A stretch of 64,000 bases of DNA from Pseudomonadales bacterium (lineage in GTDB: Bacteria; Pseudomonadota; Gammaproteobacteria; Pseudomonadales; Azotimanducaceae): positions 62,001 through 126,000 of the forward strand of contig JANQPF010000001.1 in the NCBI GenBank assembly GCA_028285415.1. Direction: 5' to 3'. Shown here piece after piece: positions 46,371 to 57,126 of the stretch. Both the position numbers and the translations under genes were made by a program. How positions within the stretch are numbered: the stretch's first letter is position 1; each line of letters starts with the position of its first letter. The notes under the pieces were generated by a model, which saw only the letters and a program-made list of their open reading frames with translations, had not been told where the DNA came from and did not search any database.

Positions 46371-47489
46371 TCAGCCATTACAGCCGGGCAGGTCGGTAAC
46401 GCGCCTGCACGCCGCAGCGGCGGCGACGGAAACGTCTGCCACGTAATACAACGCGGCAAAACCGATTTCTTCTCGCCCCAGGTTGTGGAAGATCATACCG
46501 AGGGCAATGTCACCCGCGGTGAAGCGCGAGGCATGCTTGGCGAAGTAAAGGGCAGGTGCGTTCAATGACTCGTCAATGAGCAAAGATCTCACGCGGCCGA
46601 TGCCCGTGTGGTAGGCTTGGATGAGCAGCATCTGGTAGAGGCGTTCAGCCTGCGGTGTCGGCAGTGCGCCGAACGTTTCTTCGAAGGCAGGCTGCAGGTT
46701 GCGGTGATTCTGCTCCAGCAGTTTCAGGGCGCAGTCGATCTGTGCCAGGCGATGCAGCCAGAAGCGTTCCTCCAGACGGCAGTCCGCGAGCACCTGCGGC
46801 GAGAGCTGCAGAATACCAACGGCGCCGGCTGCAGAGCGCGCTTCGCGTACGCCACCGCTTTCGATGATTGCTTTGCCGGCCAGCACGGCAAGCACGTGCT
46901 CCGGCAGATCGATGCGGCCTTCTGCGCGGCGTTGCTCGTAGACTTCGCGGATCGCCGTGTGCAGTGATACCTGCCGATCTTCGGTGCCGATGCGCAAGCC
47001 GTCCCAGGTTCCCCACAGCTGCGCCGATGGCTCGTCACCGGCATAGCGCCCGACCATTTTCGGGAGATAGGCTTCCGGGTGATGGCAGCTCAGCACGAAG
47101 GGGTAGCCGAGGCGATCTTCCCGGCCAGGTGCCCAGCCGGCTACTTTTCCTTCACGGGCAAGGCGTTTGCGCTGTGCGTTGATTTCCCGCTGGGTTGCGT
47201 CCCGCGTACCGAGATCGCTCAGGTACCCGAGAAAACGCATGCGGTGATCGTAGAGAATGTGGCGATCGGGCACCTCGCAGAAGCTTTGTCCGCTCAGGAC
47301 CCAGCCGCGGATTGTCGTGAGGTTCGTATAAACGCCCTGGCTTTCCCAGTAGGGTGTCTGCTCGACGACCTGGCGCCAGCTTTCGATCGGTTCTGGTTCG
47401 CTTGCAAGCGCGGGCAGCGCTGCGGCGAGCACGGCAAGGATTATCTTGATGAGGCAGATGTGCGTGCGTGAAAAGACTGACGGGTACAT
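46371..47489 (-). CDS. Lytic transglycosylase-like (SLT-fold) exported protein
   Basis: 372 residues. Hydrophobic residues about 11-30 (ICLIKIILAVLAAALPALAS) form a signal peptide. The C-terminal domain has the SLT signature AIIESGGVREARSAAGAVG followed by QLSP, with the presumed catalytic Glu at E210. It should act on peptidoglycan in the periplasm. The N-terminal 170 residues match nothing I know. The ATG at 47489 lies inside the last, partial unit of the tRNA-linked repeat, so its start and leader are repeat-derived; a start further in would cut the signal peptide. Confidence 0.72.
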   Translation of the reverse strand: MYPSVFSRTHICLIKIILAVLAAALPALASEPEPIESWRQVVEQTPYWESQGVYTNLTTIRGWVLSGQSFCEVPDRHILYDHRMRFLGYLSDLGTRDATQREINAQRKRLAREGKVAGWAPGREDRLGYPFVLSCHHPEAYLPKMVGRYAGDEPSAQLWGTWDGLRIGTEDRQVSLHTAIREVYEQRRAEGRIDLPEHVLAVLAGKAIIESGGVREARSAAGAVGILQLSPQVLADCRLEERFWLHRLAQIDCALKLLEQNHRNLQPAFEETFGALPTPQAERLYQMLLIQAYHTGIGRVRSLLIDESLNAPALYFAKHASRFTAGDIALGMIFHNLGREEIGFAALYYVADVSVAAAAACRRVTDLPGCNG

Positions 47490-47725
47490 TTGCTCAGCAT
47501 GGTACCTGCGGTCGGATCTCGAATGCGGACCTGCGGTCCGCGACACGTCGTATCGGTTCGAGGACATCTAAGCGGGCTTCATCGATGAGTCTGACGGTTA
47601 CATTTGATCAGCGTGGTACCTGGGGTCGGACTCGAATGCGGACCTGCGGTCCGCAACACGTCGTGTCGGTTCGAGGACATCTAAGGGACTTCATCGACAA
47701 AACTGACGGTTACATCTTACCAGCA
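47472..47725 (-). repeat. rtT-like tandem repeats behind tRNA-Leu, each with a copy of the tRNA 3' end
   Basis: Reading with the tRNA, unit 1 (47725-47614, 112 bases) and unit 2 (47613-47500, 114 bases) each end in the last ~22 bases of the tRNA (TTCGAGTCCGACCCCAGG then TACCA). Unit 1 is exact; unit 2 has two changes. A partial unit follows at 47499-47472. Each unit holds a perfect hairpin GCGGACC-GCA-GGTCCGC and a second, inverted piece of the T-arm (TGTCGGTTCGAGGAC on the plus strand). The layout recalls rtT repeats behind E. coli tyrT. Confidence 0.85.
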
Positions 47726-47812
47726 TGGTACCTGGGGTCGGACTCGAACCGACACTCCCGTGAAGGAACCGGATTTTGAATCCGGCGCGTCTACCAATTT
47801 CGCCACCCAGGC
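47726..47812 (-). tRNA. tRNA-Leu (anticodon CAA)
   Basis: 87 nt on the minus strand. The acceptor arm GCCTGGG pairs with CCCAGGT, and CCA is encoded at 47728-47726. The D arm is GCGAAATTGGTAGACGC. The anticodon stem CCGGA/TCCGG encloses TTCAAAA, giving CAA at 47778-47776. The long variable arm is that of a class II tRNA. The T arm is GTCGG TTCGAGT CCGAC. It reads UUG leucine codons. It has its own promoter (47825-47853) and is followed by tandem repeats carrying its 3' end. Confidence 0.96.
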
Positions 47813-47824
47813 CCGGGGGAGCGA

Positions 47825-47853
47825 ATTAAAGCCAAAGCGGCTGCGAGATACAA
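47825..47853 (-). promoter_or_regulatory. sigma70 promoter of tRNA-Leu
   Basis: On the minus strand TTGTAT (47853-47848), a 17-base spacer and TTTAAT (47830-47825) place the start a few bases before the mature tRNA 5' end. Confidence 0.6.
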
Positions 47854-47867
47854 CCGGCGACCTCGAG

Positions 47868-47895
47868 TTGCGGCGCGGCAGAATCCGCCTACAAT
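47868..47895 (+). promoter_or_regulatory. sigma70 promoter of the queA-tgt-yajC-secDF run
   Basis: TTGCGG (47868-47873), 16-base spacer, TACAAT (47890-47895), about 30 bases before the queA ATG. It is back to back with the tRNA-Leu promoter. Confidence 0.6.
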
Positions 47896-47925
47896 GCGCG
47901 CCCATTGAGTTGGTCGGTCAAGCCA

Positions 47926-50396
<2,471 letters not shown>

Positions 50397-50410
50397 CGGA
50401 GCTGACCTGA

Positions 50411-52330
50411 ATGGCTGAGCCTCCTCTCGGACCGTCGTTGTTTGGCGGCGCGCGCCGCCAGAACCTTGCCCCGAACACCTTCCGCCCATGGCAGTACACG
50501 CTCATTGCGCTCGTGCTCATCATCGGCGGTATCTATGCGGCACCCAATCTCTACCAGCCCGATCCGGCGCTGCAGATCCGTTCGCTCGACGTGGATGCAG
50601 AGTTTCAGAGCCTGCAGAGAGAAGTGGTGCAGGTGAGCGATGCCTTGCGCGATGCCGGCATTCCCGTCATCGGCACGGAGTTACTCGAGAATGGCTCCGC
50701 GCTGGTGCGGGTGGACAACGATGAAAACCAGCTCAGAGCGCAGGACATTGCCGATGACGTCCTCAATGGCCCAGGCGACGCCTATGTGATCGCGTTGAAC
50801 CGGGCAAGCACCACGCCCGAGTGGCTGCAGAATCTGGGGGGCACCCCCATGTCCCTCGGCCTCGACCTTTCGGGTGGCGTGCACTTCCTGCTGCAGGTGA
50901 ACATGGACGAGTACCTCGCCGGTGTGGTGGAAAGTACCGCCGAAGGTGTCGGTGACAAGCTGCGCGGTGAAAAGATCGATACCGTCTCGAGTCGCGACTG
51001 GGTTGACGGGCTGATCATCAGGTTTGCGCTGCCCACCGAGGAGGCGCGCGACAGGGCGGTGGACGCCCTCAGCGAGTACGAAGTCGACTGGGATTTCCGC
51101 GAGGTGACGGTGGAGGGCAATCCGGGTCTACGGCTGCGGATCAAAGACGAAAAGATCCAGGCACTGGAAGACCGCGCGATCGACCAGAATCTCACCAGCC
51201 TGCGTAACCGCGTCAACGAGCTCGGCGTGTCAGAGCCGCAGGTGCAGCGCTTGGGTCGTTCCCGCATTGTCGTCGACCTGCCGGGGATGCAGGATGCCAC
51301 CCGCGCCAAGGAGATTCTAAACAAGTTTGCGAATCTCGAGTTCCGCCTGGCGGCGCTGCCCAACACGCCGCGCTACCAGCGCGAGACGTACGACTACGAA
51401 GGCCGCAAGCAGGACGTGCTGCGCCGGAACATCGTGACGGGTAACAACGTGCAGGACGCACAACAGGGCTATGACCCGGAAACCTCCCAGCCGCAGGTCA
51501 ACATCGAGCTCGACAGCGAAGGCGGCAACCGCATGTTCGACGCCACCAAGGACAACGTCGGGCGCGATATGGCGATTCTCTATATCGAGCAGAAGCCAAA
51601 GGTTCGCGAGATCGAGGTCGATGGAAGAACTGTCCAAGAGTTTTCGAGCGTAGAAACAAAACGCCTGATCAGCGTGGCCAACATCAAAGCGGCGCTCGGC
51701 TTTCAGTTCCGCATCACGGGCCTGGGCCTGCGCGAAGCCCAGGACCTCGCGCTGCTCCTGCGCGCTGGTGCGTTGGCAGCGCCCATGTATATCGTCGAGG
51801 AACGTACGGTCGGGGCTTCACTTGGCGATGAGAACATCACCCGCGGTTGGCAGTCGGTAGGTATCGGCTTTGTGCTCGTGCTCATATTCATGCTGTTCTA
51901 CTACCGTCTCTTCGGGTTTGCGGCGAACATCGCGCTAGCCAGCAACCTGATGCTCCTGGTTGCCATCATGAGCGTGCTCGGCGCGACGCTGACGCTGCCG
52001 GGCATTGCCGGGATTGTGCTCACGGTGGGTATGGCGGTAGATGCCAACGTGCTCATTTTTTCCCGAATACGCGAAGAAAGCAGAGACCGGCCTCCCCAAC
52101 AGGCCATACAGGTTGGCTTCGATCAGGCGCTGCGCACGATTACGGATGCCAACGTCACGACCTTTTTTGTTGCCATCATTCTATTGTCCATCGGCAGCGG
52201 CCCGGTGCGCGGATTTGCGGTTACGCTTGCCGTGGGGATTGTGACCTCCATGTTCACTGCCATCATGGTGACGCGTGCGCTCGTCAATCTCATGTACGGT
52301 GGGCGCAAGCTGGAGTCGTTGAAGATATGA
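50411..52330 (+). CDS. secD: Protein translocase subunit SecD
   Basis: 639-residue RND-type membrane protein that uses the proton gradient to aid late steps of Sec export. N-terminal membrane segment at about residues 30-48 (YTLIALVLIIGGIYAAPNLY), then the large periplasmic P1 domain. LGLDLSGGVHFLLQVN and RVNELGVSEPQVQRLGRSRIVVDLPG are hallmark motifs. Five membrane segments fill the last ~190 residues (AGIVLTVGMAVDANVLIFSR). A 4-base ATGA overlap with secF. Confidence 0.97.
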   Translation: MAEPPLGPSLFGGARRQNLAPNTFRPWQYTLIALVLIIGGIYAAPNLYQPDPALQIRSLDVDAEFQSLQREVVQVSDALRDAGIPVIGTELLENGSALVRVDNDENQLRAQDIADDVLNGPGDAYVIALNRASTTPEWLQNLGGTPMSLGLDLSGGVHFLLQVNMDEYLAGVVESTAEGVGDKLRGEKIDTVSSRDWVDGLIIRFALPTEEARDRAVDALSEYEVDWDFREVTVEGNPGLRLRIKDEKIQALEDRAIDQNLTSLRNRVNELGVSEPQVQRLGRSRIVVDLPGMQDATRAKEILNKFANLEFRLAALPNTPRYQRETYDYEGRKQDVLRRNIVTGNNVQDAQQGYDPETSQPQVNIELDSEGGNRMFDATKDNVGRDMAILYIEQKPKVREIEVDGRTVQEFSSVETKRLISVANIKAALGFQFRITGLGLREAQDLALLLRAGALAAPMYIVEERTVGASLGDENITRGWQSVGIGFVLVLIFMLFYYRLFGFAANIALASNLMLLVAIMSVLGATLTLPGIAGIVLTVGMAVDANVLIFSRIREESRDRPPQQAIQVGFDQALRTITDANVTTFFVAIILLSIGSGPVRGFAVTLAVGIVTSMFTAIMVTRALVNLMYGGRKLESLKI

Positions 52331-53253
52331 AGACGCCCAACTTCGACTTCATGGGCAAACGCACCATTGCGATGGTGCTGTCGGGTGTTCTGCTGGCAGT
52401 TGCACTCGGCTCGTTTGCGATGAACGGGCTCAACATGGGCCTCGACTTCACCGGAGGTTCCCTCATCGAAGTGGGGTTTGAGCAGGAAGTTGATCTGGAG
52501 GAAGTACGCGCCCATCTCAACGATGCCGGCTACATCAACGGGACGGTGCAATACTTCGGCTCCAACCGCGACGTGCTCGTGCGCATGCCGCCGCAGGCTG
52601 ACATCGACCAGTCGAGTCTCGGCGACGAGATCTTCGATTCGCTGGAGGCGCACTTTGCGGGGGTTGAGCTGCGCCAGTCGAACTTTGTCGGCCCGGCGGT
52701 GGGCGAAGAGCTGACGGAGGACGGAGGCCTCGCGCTTCTCGCCGCGCTGATTGTCGTGATGCTCTACATTCTGGTTCGCTTCACAAAACAGTTTTCCGTC
52801 GGGGCGGTTGCCGCTCTGGCCCACGACGTGATCATCACCCTCGGATTCTTTTCGCTCTTCCAGTGGACCTTCGATCTCACCGTGCTGGCGGCGCTGCTGG
52901 CGGTGATCGGCTATTCGCTCAACGACACGATTGTCGTGAGCGATCGGATCCGTGAGAACTTCCGGCGCATCCGCAAAGGTACGCCCGTGGAAGTCATCAA
53001 CCAATCGCTCAACCAGACCCTAGGGCGCACGTTGGTCACCTCGATGACCACCTTGTTTGTGCTGCTGGCGCTGCTTTTTGCGGGCGGTGAGGTCATCCGC
53101 GGATTTGCGATGGCGCTGTCGATTGGCGTGGTGGTAGGTACCTATTCGTCGATGTACGTTGCGGCGAATCTGCTCCTGGTGATGAAGATCACCCGCGAAG
53201 ACCTGCTGGTGCCGGAACCCGAGGAAGAAAACCCGGAAGGCAGTTACCCTTAG
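52327..53253 (+). CDS. secF: Protein translocase subunit SecF
   Basis: 308 residues, partner of SecD. Motifs: GLNMGLDFTGGSLIEV after the first membrane segment, and AVIGYSLNDTIVVSDRIREN in the fourth. Six membrane segments are visible. I start at ATG 52327 (MKTPNFDFMGKR), coupled to the secD stop; the open frame extends much further upstream but only as the shifted shadow of secD. Convergent with suhB, overlapping by 4 bases. Confidence 0.97.
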   Translation: MKTPNFDFMGKRTIAMVLSGVLLAVALGSFAMNGLNMGLDFTGGSLIEVGFEQEVDLEEVRAHLNDAGYINGTVQYFGSNRDVLVRMPPQADIDQSSLGDEIFDSLEAHFAGVELRQSNFVGPAVGEELTEDGGLALLAALIVVMLYILVRFTKQFSVGAVAALAHDVIITLGFFSLFQWTFDLTVLAALLAVIGYSLNDTIVVSDRIRENFRRIRKGTPVEVINQSLNQTLGRTLVTSMTTLFVLLALLFAGGEVIRGFAMALSIGVVVGTYSSMYVAANLLLVMKITREDLLVPEPEEENPEGSYP

Positions 53254-54056
53254 AGAGCCGTCTTCAGCGTTTGCAGCATGCCGCGAATGCACTTGGGGTT
53301 TGCGGCGACAATGTCACCGCTGTCCCAGTAAGTTTCTCCACCCGTGAGATCGGCAACGAAGCCACCGGCTTCGCGCACCAGCACAATGCCTGCGGCGATG
53401 TCCCAGCGCGACAATCCCATCTCCCAGAAGCCGTCGGTGCGTCCGGCGGCCACGTAGGCCAGATCGAGCGCGGCGCTGCCGGCGCGGCGGATGCCGCGAC
53501 AGGTGCGGGTAAATTCGATGAGGGTTGCCATGTAGGGGTCGAGCCGTGCCGCAATGCTGCCGGGAGGTATGCCCGTTCCGAGGACGCAGTCTTCGAGCTT
53601 GGCACGGGTGCTGACGCGAATGCGCTTGCCGTTCAGTTGGGCGCCGTGGCCGCGGCTGGCAACAAATTCCTCGCGCCGGATCGGGTCGACAATGACGCCG
53701 TGCTCGAGGTGGTTACCCTTTTTCACGGCAATGGAAACGCAGAAGTGTGGTATGCCCTGAATGAAATTGAGCGTGCCATCCAGCGGATCGATGATCCAGG
53801 TGTATTCGCTCTGCGCGGGATCCCCGCCTGCAAGCGCTTCTACCGTGCCGGACTCTTCGGCGAGGATCGCGTGATCGGGGTAGGTCGCTTTGATCGCGCT
53901 GATGATGATTTCCTCAGCGCGAACGTCGACGTCCGAGACGAAGTCGTTACGCGCCTTGGCCTGCACTTTGCGCTCGTCGGGTCGATCGAACGCCTGGGCC
54001 ATGAAGTCTGCCGCCTGACGGGCCGCGCGCAGCGCGATGTTGGCCATGGGTTGCAT
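53250..54056 (-). CDS. suhB: Inositol-1-monophosphatase SuhB
   Basis: 268 residues. Mg-binding motifs of the inositol monophosphatase family are present: AEESG near residue 67, WIIDPLDGTLNFIQGIPHF near 88-106, and SRWDIAAG near 216. In E. coli SuhB also acts with Nus factors in rRNA antitermination. The start MQPMANIALRAARQA aligns with E. coli MHPMLNIAVRAARKA. Divergent from trmJ, its usual neighbour. Confidence 0.96.
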   Translation of the reverse strand: MQPMANIALRAARQAADFMAQAFDRPDERKVQAKARNDFVSDVDVRAEEIIISAIKATYPDHAILAEESGTVEALAGGDPAQSEYTWIIDPLDGTLNFIQGIPHFCVSIAVKKGNHLEHGVIVDPIRREEFVASRGHGAQLNGKRIRVSTRAKLEDCVLGTGIPPGSIAARLDPYMATLIEFTRTCRGIRRAGSAALDLAYVAAGRTDGFWEMGLSRWDIAAGIVLVREAGGFVADLTGGETYWDSGDIVAANPKCIRGMLQTLKTAL

Positions 54057-54200
54057 GGGCGTTTCCGTTGTTGGTTGAGAGAGAGTTCGAGGATCGCGGC
54101 GGCCTTGCGCTCACGACACGTCTCTGGTCTCTGAAAGGTGCGCTATCCTAGCATGCTGCCTGGCGCTGCCAAGGGCCGATAGTGAACGAGGAAAACGAGA

Positions 54201-54923
54201 TTGAGTGACGTCAGAATTGTATTGGTCGAGCCGAGCCACCCGGGCAACATCGGCGGCGCCGCGCGCGCCATGAAAACGATGGGGCTCAGTGATCTGGTGG
54301 TCGTGAATCCGAAACGCTACCCCGATCCGCAGGCGGACTGGCGTGCCGCGGGCGCGCTGGACGTGCTCGATGCCGCGCGGGTCGTCGCGGACGTGGATGC
54401 TGCAATTGACGACTGCCATTGGGTGGTCGGTACCAGCACGCGTTCGCGGAAGATTCCCTGGCCCATAGCGTATCCGAAGGAGATTGCCGCGCAGATTGCC
54501 GAACAGCCCGGCGACGCGCGGATTGCGATCCTCTTCGGACGCGAGGACAACGGGCTGTCCAACGATGAGCTGCGGCGTTGCCACTATCATCTGCAGATCC
54601 CTGCCTCACCGGAGTATCCATCGCTGAACCTCGCCATGGCGGTGCAGGTGGTGGCGTATGAGCTCTACCAGGCGTTTGCCGAGGTGATACCGATGCCGGG
54701 TTGGGACCGCAGTCTCGCAACCGCCGGCGAGGTGGAAGCGCTCTTTGCGCACGTGCAGAGCACGCTCGAGCAGGCGGGGTTCCTCGATGTCGACAATCCG
54801 GGGCAGACCATGACCAGACTGCGCCGTCTGCTGCTGCGGGTACAGATGGATGAAACCGAGGTGCAGATCCTGCGTGGGGTTTTTAAAGCCTTGACGCCGG
54901 CATCGCCCCCTGCCGCGGAATAG
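54201..54923 (+). CDS. trmJ: tRNA (cytidine/uridine-2'-O-)-methyltransferase TrmJ
   Basis: SPOUT methyltransferase of 240 residues that 2'-O-methylates position 32 of several tRNAs. Motifs: VLVEPSHPGNIGGAARAMKTMGL, FGREDNGLSNDEL and SPEYPSLNLAMAVQVVAYE, which form the knotted SAM site. A short helical C-terminal extension follows. The start is TTG 54201, with GAGGAAAACGAGA just upstream. The stop lies inside the IscR-like operator of iscR. Confidence 0.94.
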   Translation: MSDVRIVLVEPSHPGNIGGAARAMKTMGLSDLVVVNPKRYPDPQADWRAAGALDVLDAARVVADVDAAIDDCHWVVGTSTRSRKIPWPIAYPKEIAAQIAEQPGDARIAILFGREDNGLSNDELRRCHYHLQIPASPEYPSLNLAMAVQVVAYELYQAFAEVIPMPGWDRSLATAGEVEALFAHVQSTLEQAGFLDVDNPGQTMTRLRRLLLRVQMDETEVQILRGVFKALTPASPPAAE

Positions 54924-54944
54924 TGGACCAAATTACTGGGTTAT
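54920..54944 (+). promoter_or_regulatory. IscR type 1-like operator upstream of iscR
   Basis: Twenty-five bases starting ATAGTGGACC and ending TGGGTTAT fit 20 of 25 positions of the E. coli type 1 consensus (ATASYYGACTRWWWYAGT then CRRSTAT), as I recall it. It overlaps the trmJ stop and lies about 35 bases before iscR, where IscR autorepression is expected. Confidence 0.6.
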
Positions 54945-54978
54945 TGCATACTCCCGGGGTTGATCAACAGGTAATTTC

Positions 54979-55440
54979 ATGCGACTGACAACCAAAGGAC
55001 GCTATGCGGTAACCGCCATGCTGGACATTGCGCTGCATGGTCGCGAAGCACCCGTCAGCGTGCAGGACATCGCCCACCGTCAGGACATTTCCTCGTCCTA
55101 TCTCGAGCAGATTGTCGGGCGTCTCAAAAGGGTCGGGCTGCTGCAGAGCCATCGTGGCCCCGGCGGCGGTTATCAACTCGGCGAGTCCGCCGAGTCGATC
55201 AGCATCTCCGCCATCATCACGGCGGTCGGCGAAGGTGTAGATGCCACCCGCTGTGGCGGCACGGCAGACTGTCAGGAAGGGCACATGTGCCTGACACACG
55301 AGCTCTGGGCGGACCTTTCCGAGCAGATCGATGGATTCCTGCAGCGCATCAGCCTGGCCAGCCTCATGGAGAAGCAGGACGGTCGGCTCGACTCCGGCAT
55401 ACCGGCGGCAGACCGGATCGCCGCCACTCTGCTGAATTGA
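54979..55440 (+). CDS. iscR: Fe-S cluster assembly regulator IscR
   Basis: Rrf2-family repressor of 153 residues. The winged helix (about 1-60) starts [19 protein letters not shown], and GPGGGYQL is the wing. The [2Fe-2S] ligands are C92, C98, C104 and H107, in the same positions as E. coli IscR. With a cluster it represses the isc genes; without, it activates others. An IscR-like site lies just upstream. It is followed by iscS after 4 bases, but not by the rest of the isc operon. Confidence 0.96.
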   Translation: MRLTTKGRYAVTAMLDIALHGREAPVSVQDIAHRQDISSSYLEQIVGRLKRVGLLQSHRGPGGGYQLGESAESISISAIITAVGEGVDATRCGGTADCQEGHMCLTHELWADLSEQIDGFLQRISLASLMEKQDGRLDSGIPAADRIAATLLN

Positions 55441-55444
55441 ACGC

Positions 55445-56590
55445 ATGAAAAAACCGATTTATCTCGACTACGCCGCGACCACGCCGGTGGATCCGCGGGT
55501 CGCGCAGAAGATGGGGCGTTGTCTCATGGTGGAGGGCACCTTCGGCAACCCGGCGTCGCGCTCGCACGCGTACGGCTGGCAGGCGGAAGAGGCGGTCGAG
55601 CACGCGCGCACTCAGGTTGCCGGCGTGCTTGGCGCGGACCCTCGTGAAATTGTGTGGACATCGGGCGCAACCGAATCGGACAACCTGGCCATCAAAGGGG
55701 CCGCCTATGGCGCCAGTCGACGTCACATCGTGACGAGCGCCATTGAGCACAAGGCGGTGCTGGATACCTGTGCGTTTCTGGAAACGGAGGGATTTGAGGT
55801 CACCTACCTTATGCCGGACGCCCACGGGCGAATCGAAGCGGAGGCGGTGGCACAGGCGCTGAGGCCCGACACGCTCCTCGCCTCGATCATGCACGTCAAC
55901 AACGAACTCGGCACCATCAACGACGTCGCCGCAATTGGCGCGCTCTGCCGCGAGCAGGGAGTACTCTTTCACGTTGACGCTGCGCAGAGCTTCGGCAAGC
56001 TCGAGATCGACGTGAAGTCGATGTGTATCGACATGTTGTCCATCTCAGCGCACAAGCTGTATGGACCAAAAGGTATTGGCGTGCTGTATGTGCGCCGTGA
56101 TCCGCCGCTGCATCTGACGCCGCTGATCCATGGTGGGGGGCATGAGATGGGCATGCGCTCAGGCACGCTTGCCACGCATCAGATTGTCGGGCTGGGAGAG
56201 GCGGCAGAGCTCATGCGCAACCACATGCACGAGGAGCAGGCACGCTTGTCGGGTCTGCGCGAAACGCTGCTTTCCTACCTCAATCAGATACCAGATTGCG
56301 CCGTGCACAGCCATCCGGAGCACAGCCTGGCGTCCATCATGAACGTCGGTTTCGCGGGTGTGGACGGCGAGACGCTGATGCTGGCACTGGACGATCTGGC
56401 GTTGTCCAGCGGCTCTGCCTGCACCAGCGCCTCGGTGGAACCGTCCTACGTGCTGCGTGGCATTGGCGTGGATGACGATCTGGCACACGCGTCTTTTCGA
56501 GTCAGCTTCGGACGCTTTTCCACGGTGGCGGAGGTGGAACATGCTGGACGCCGTATCGGCGAGGTTGTCGGTCGATTGCGCGGACCTTGA
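55445..56590 (+). CDS. iscS: Cysteine desulfurase IscS, lacking the usual C-terminal tail
   Basis: PLP enzyme that mobilises sulfur from cysteine for clusters and tRNA thiolation. Start [22 protein letters not shown]-Lys in [12 protein letters not shown], persulfide Cys in [18 protein letters not shown]. The protein is 381 residues; E. coli IscS has 404. The last ~20 residues after GRLR, which help bind IscU in E. coli, are missing here, and no iscU follows. Fe-S assembly in this organism probably relies on genes elsewhere (inference). Confidence 0.95.
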   Translation: MKKPIYLDYAATTPVDPRVAQKMGRCLMVEGTFGNPASRSHAYGWQAEEAVEHARTQVAGVLGADPREIVWTSGATESDNLAIKGAAYGASRRHIVTSAIEHKAVLDTCAFLETEGFEVTYLMPDAHGRIEAEAVAQALRPDTLLASIMHVNNELGTINDVAAIGALCREQGVLFHVDAAQSFGKLEIDVKSMCIDMLSISAHKLYGPKGIGVLYVRRDPPLHLTPLIHGGGHEMGMRSGTLATHQIVGLGEAAELMRNHMHEEQARLSGLRETLLSYLNQIPDCAVHSHPEHSLASIMNVGFAGVDGETLMLALDDLALSSGSACTSASVEPSYVLRGIGVDDDLAHASFRVSFGRFSTVAEVEHAGRRIGEVVGRLRGP

Positions 56591-56603
56591 GCACGCGTAT
56601 AAT
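56576..56603 (+). promoter_or_regulatory. sigma70 promoter of ndk with palindromic -10
   Basis: TTGCGC (56576-56581), 16-base spacer, perfect TATAAT (56598-56603). The -10 lies in a 15-base palindrome, CGCGTAT-A-ATACGCG (56594-56608), which could bind a regulator. Confidence 0.6.
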
Positions 56604-56617
56604 ACGCGCCCGCTACA

Positions 56618-56637
56618 CCCCGCATCGACGGGGTTTT
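56618..56637 (+). terminator. Short hairpin with T-run ahead of ndk
   Basis: CCCCG-CATCGA-CGGGG followed by TTTT. It could end iscRS transcripts. It also lies just after the presumed ndk start point, so attenuation is possible. Confidence 0.5.
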
Positions 56638-56694
56638 CCTTATAAATTAGTTACATAGCAGCTTTTCCGAGCTGTTGAGCAGTTGGAGAACAAC

Positions 56695-57123
56695 ATGGCA
56701 GTAGAGCGCACGCTTTCCATTGTGAAGCCAGATGCGGTTGCGCGTAATCTGATCGGCGAGATCTATTCGCGTTTCGAGAAAGGCGGTCTGCGCATTGTCG
56801 CCGCACGCATGATGCGGCTCAGTGAAGAACAGGCGCAGGGTTTCTATGCCGAGCACGACGGCAAACCCTTTTTCGAAGATCTCTGCACGTACATGCGCTC
56901 CGGTCCGGTCGTTGTGCAGGTGCTCGAAGGGGAAGACGCCATCGCCACGAACCGGCGCCTCATGGGTGCAACCAACCCGGCAGAGGCGGCACCCGGCACA
57001 ATACGCGCCGATTTTGCCGAGTCCATTGATGCCAACGCTGTGCACGGATCGGACTCACCCACTTCCGCAGAGCGTGAAATCGGCTTTTTCTTCAGCGCTG
57101 AAGAAATCTGCGATCGCGGCTGA
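56695..57123 (+). CDS. ndk: Nucleoside diphosphate kinase
   Basis: 142 residues. Equalises NTP pools by phosphate transfer through His; the active His is H117 in NAVHGSDS. Start [18 protein letters not shown] is typical, with GGAGAACAAC upstream; the ATG 12 bases earlier overlaps that ribosome site. It begins the ndk-rlmN-pilF-rodZ-hisS-yfgM-bamB-der run. Confidence 0.97.
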   Translation: MAVERTLSIVKPDAVARNLIGEIYSRFEKGGLRIVAARMMRLSEEQAQGFYAEHDGKPFFEDLCTYMRSGPVVVQVLEGEDAIATNRRLMGATNPAEAAPGTIRADFAESIDANAVHGSDSPTSAEREIGFFFSAEEICDRG

Positions 57124-57126
57124 GTC

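Noticed and set aside
47472-47812. Integrated element or attachment-site remnant at tRNA-Leu
   Set aside because: The tRNA 3' end is duplicated, but the units are ~113 bases apart in tandem and no integrase or foreign gene lies between or near them.
51847-52326. Long N-terminal extension of SecF
   Set aside because: The extension is secD read in another frame; the true start at 52327 overlaps the secD stop by 4 bases and matches SecF N-termini.
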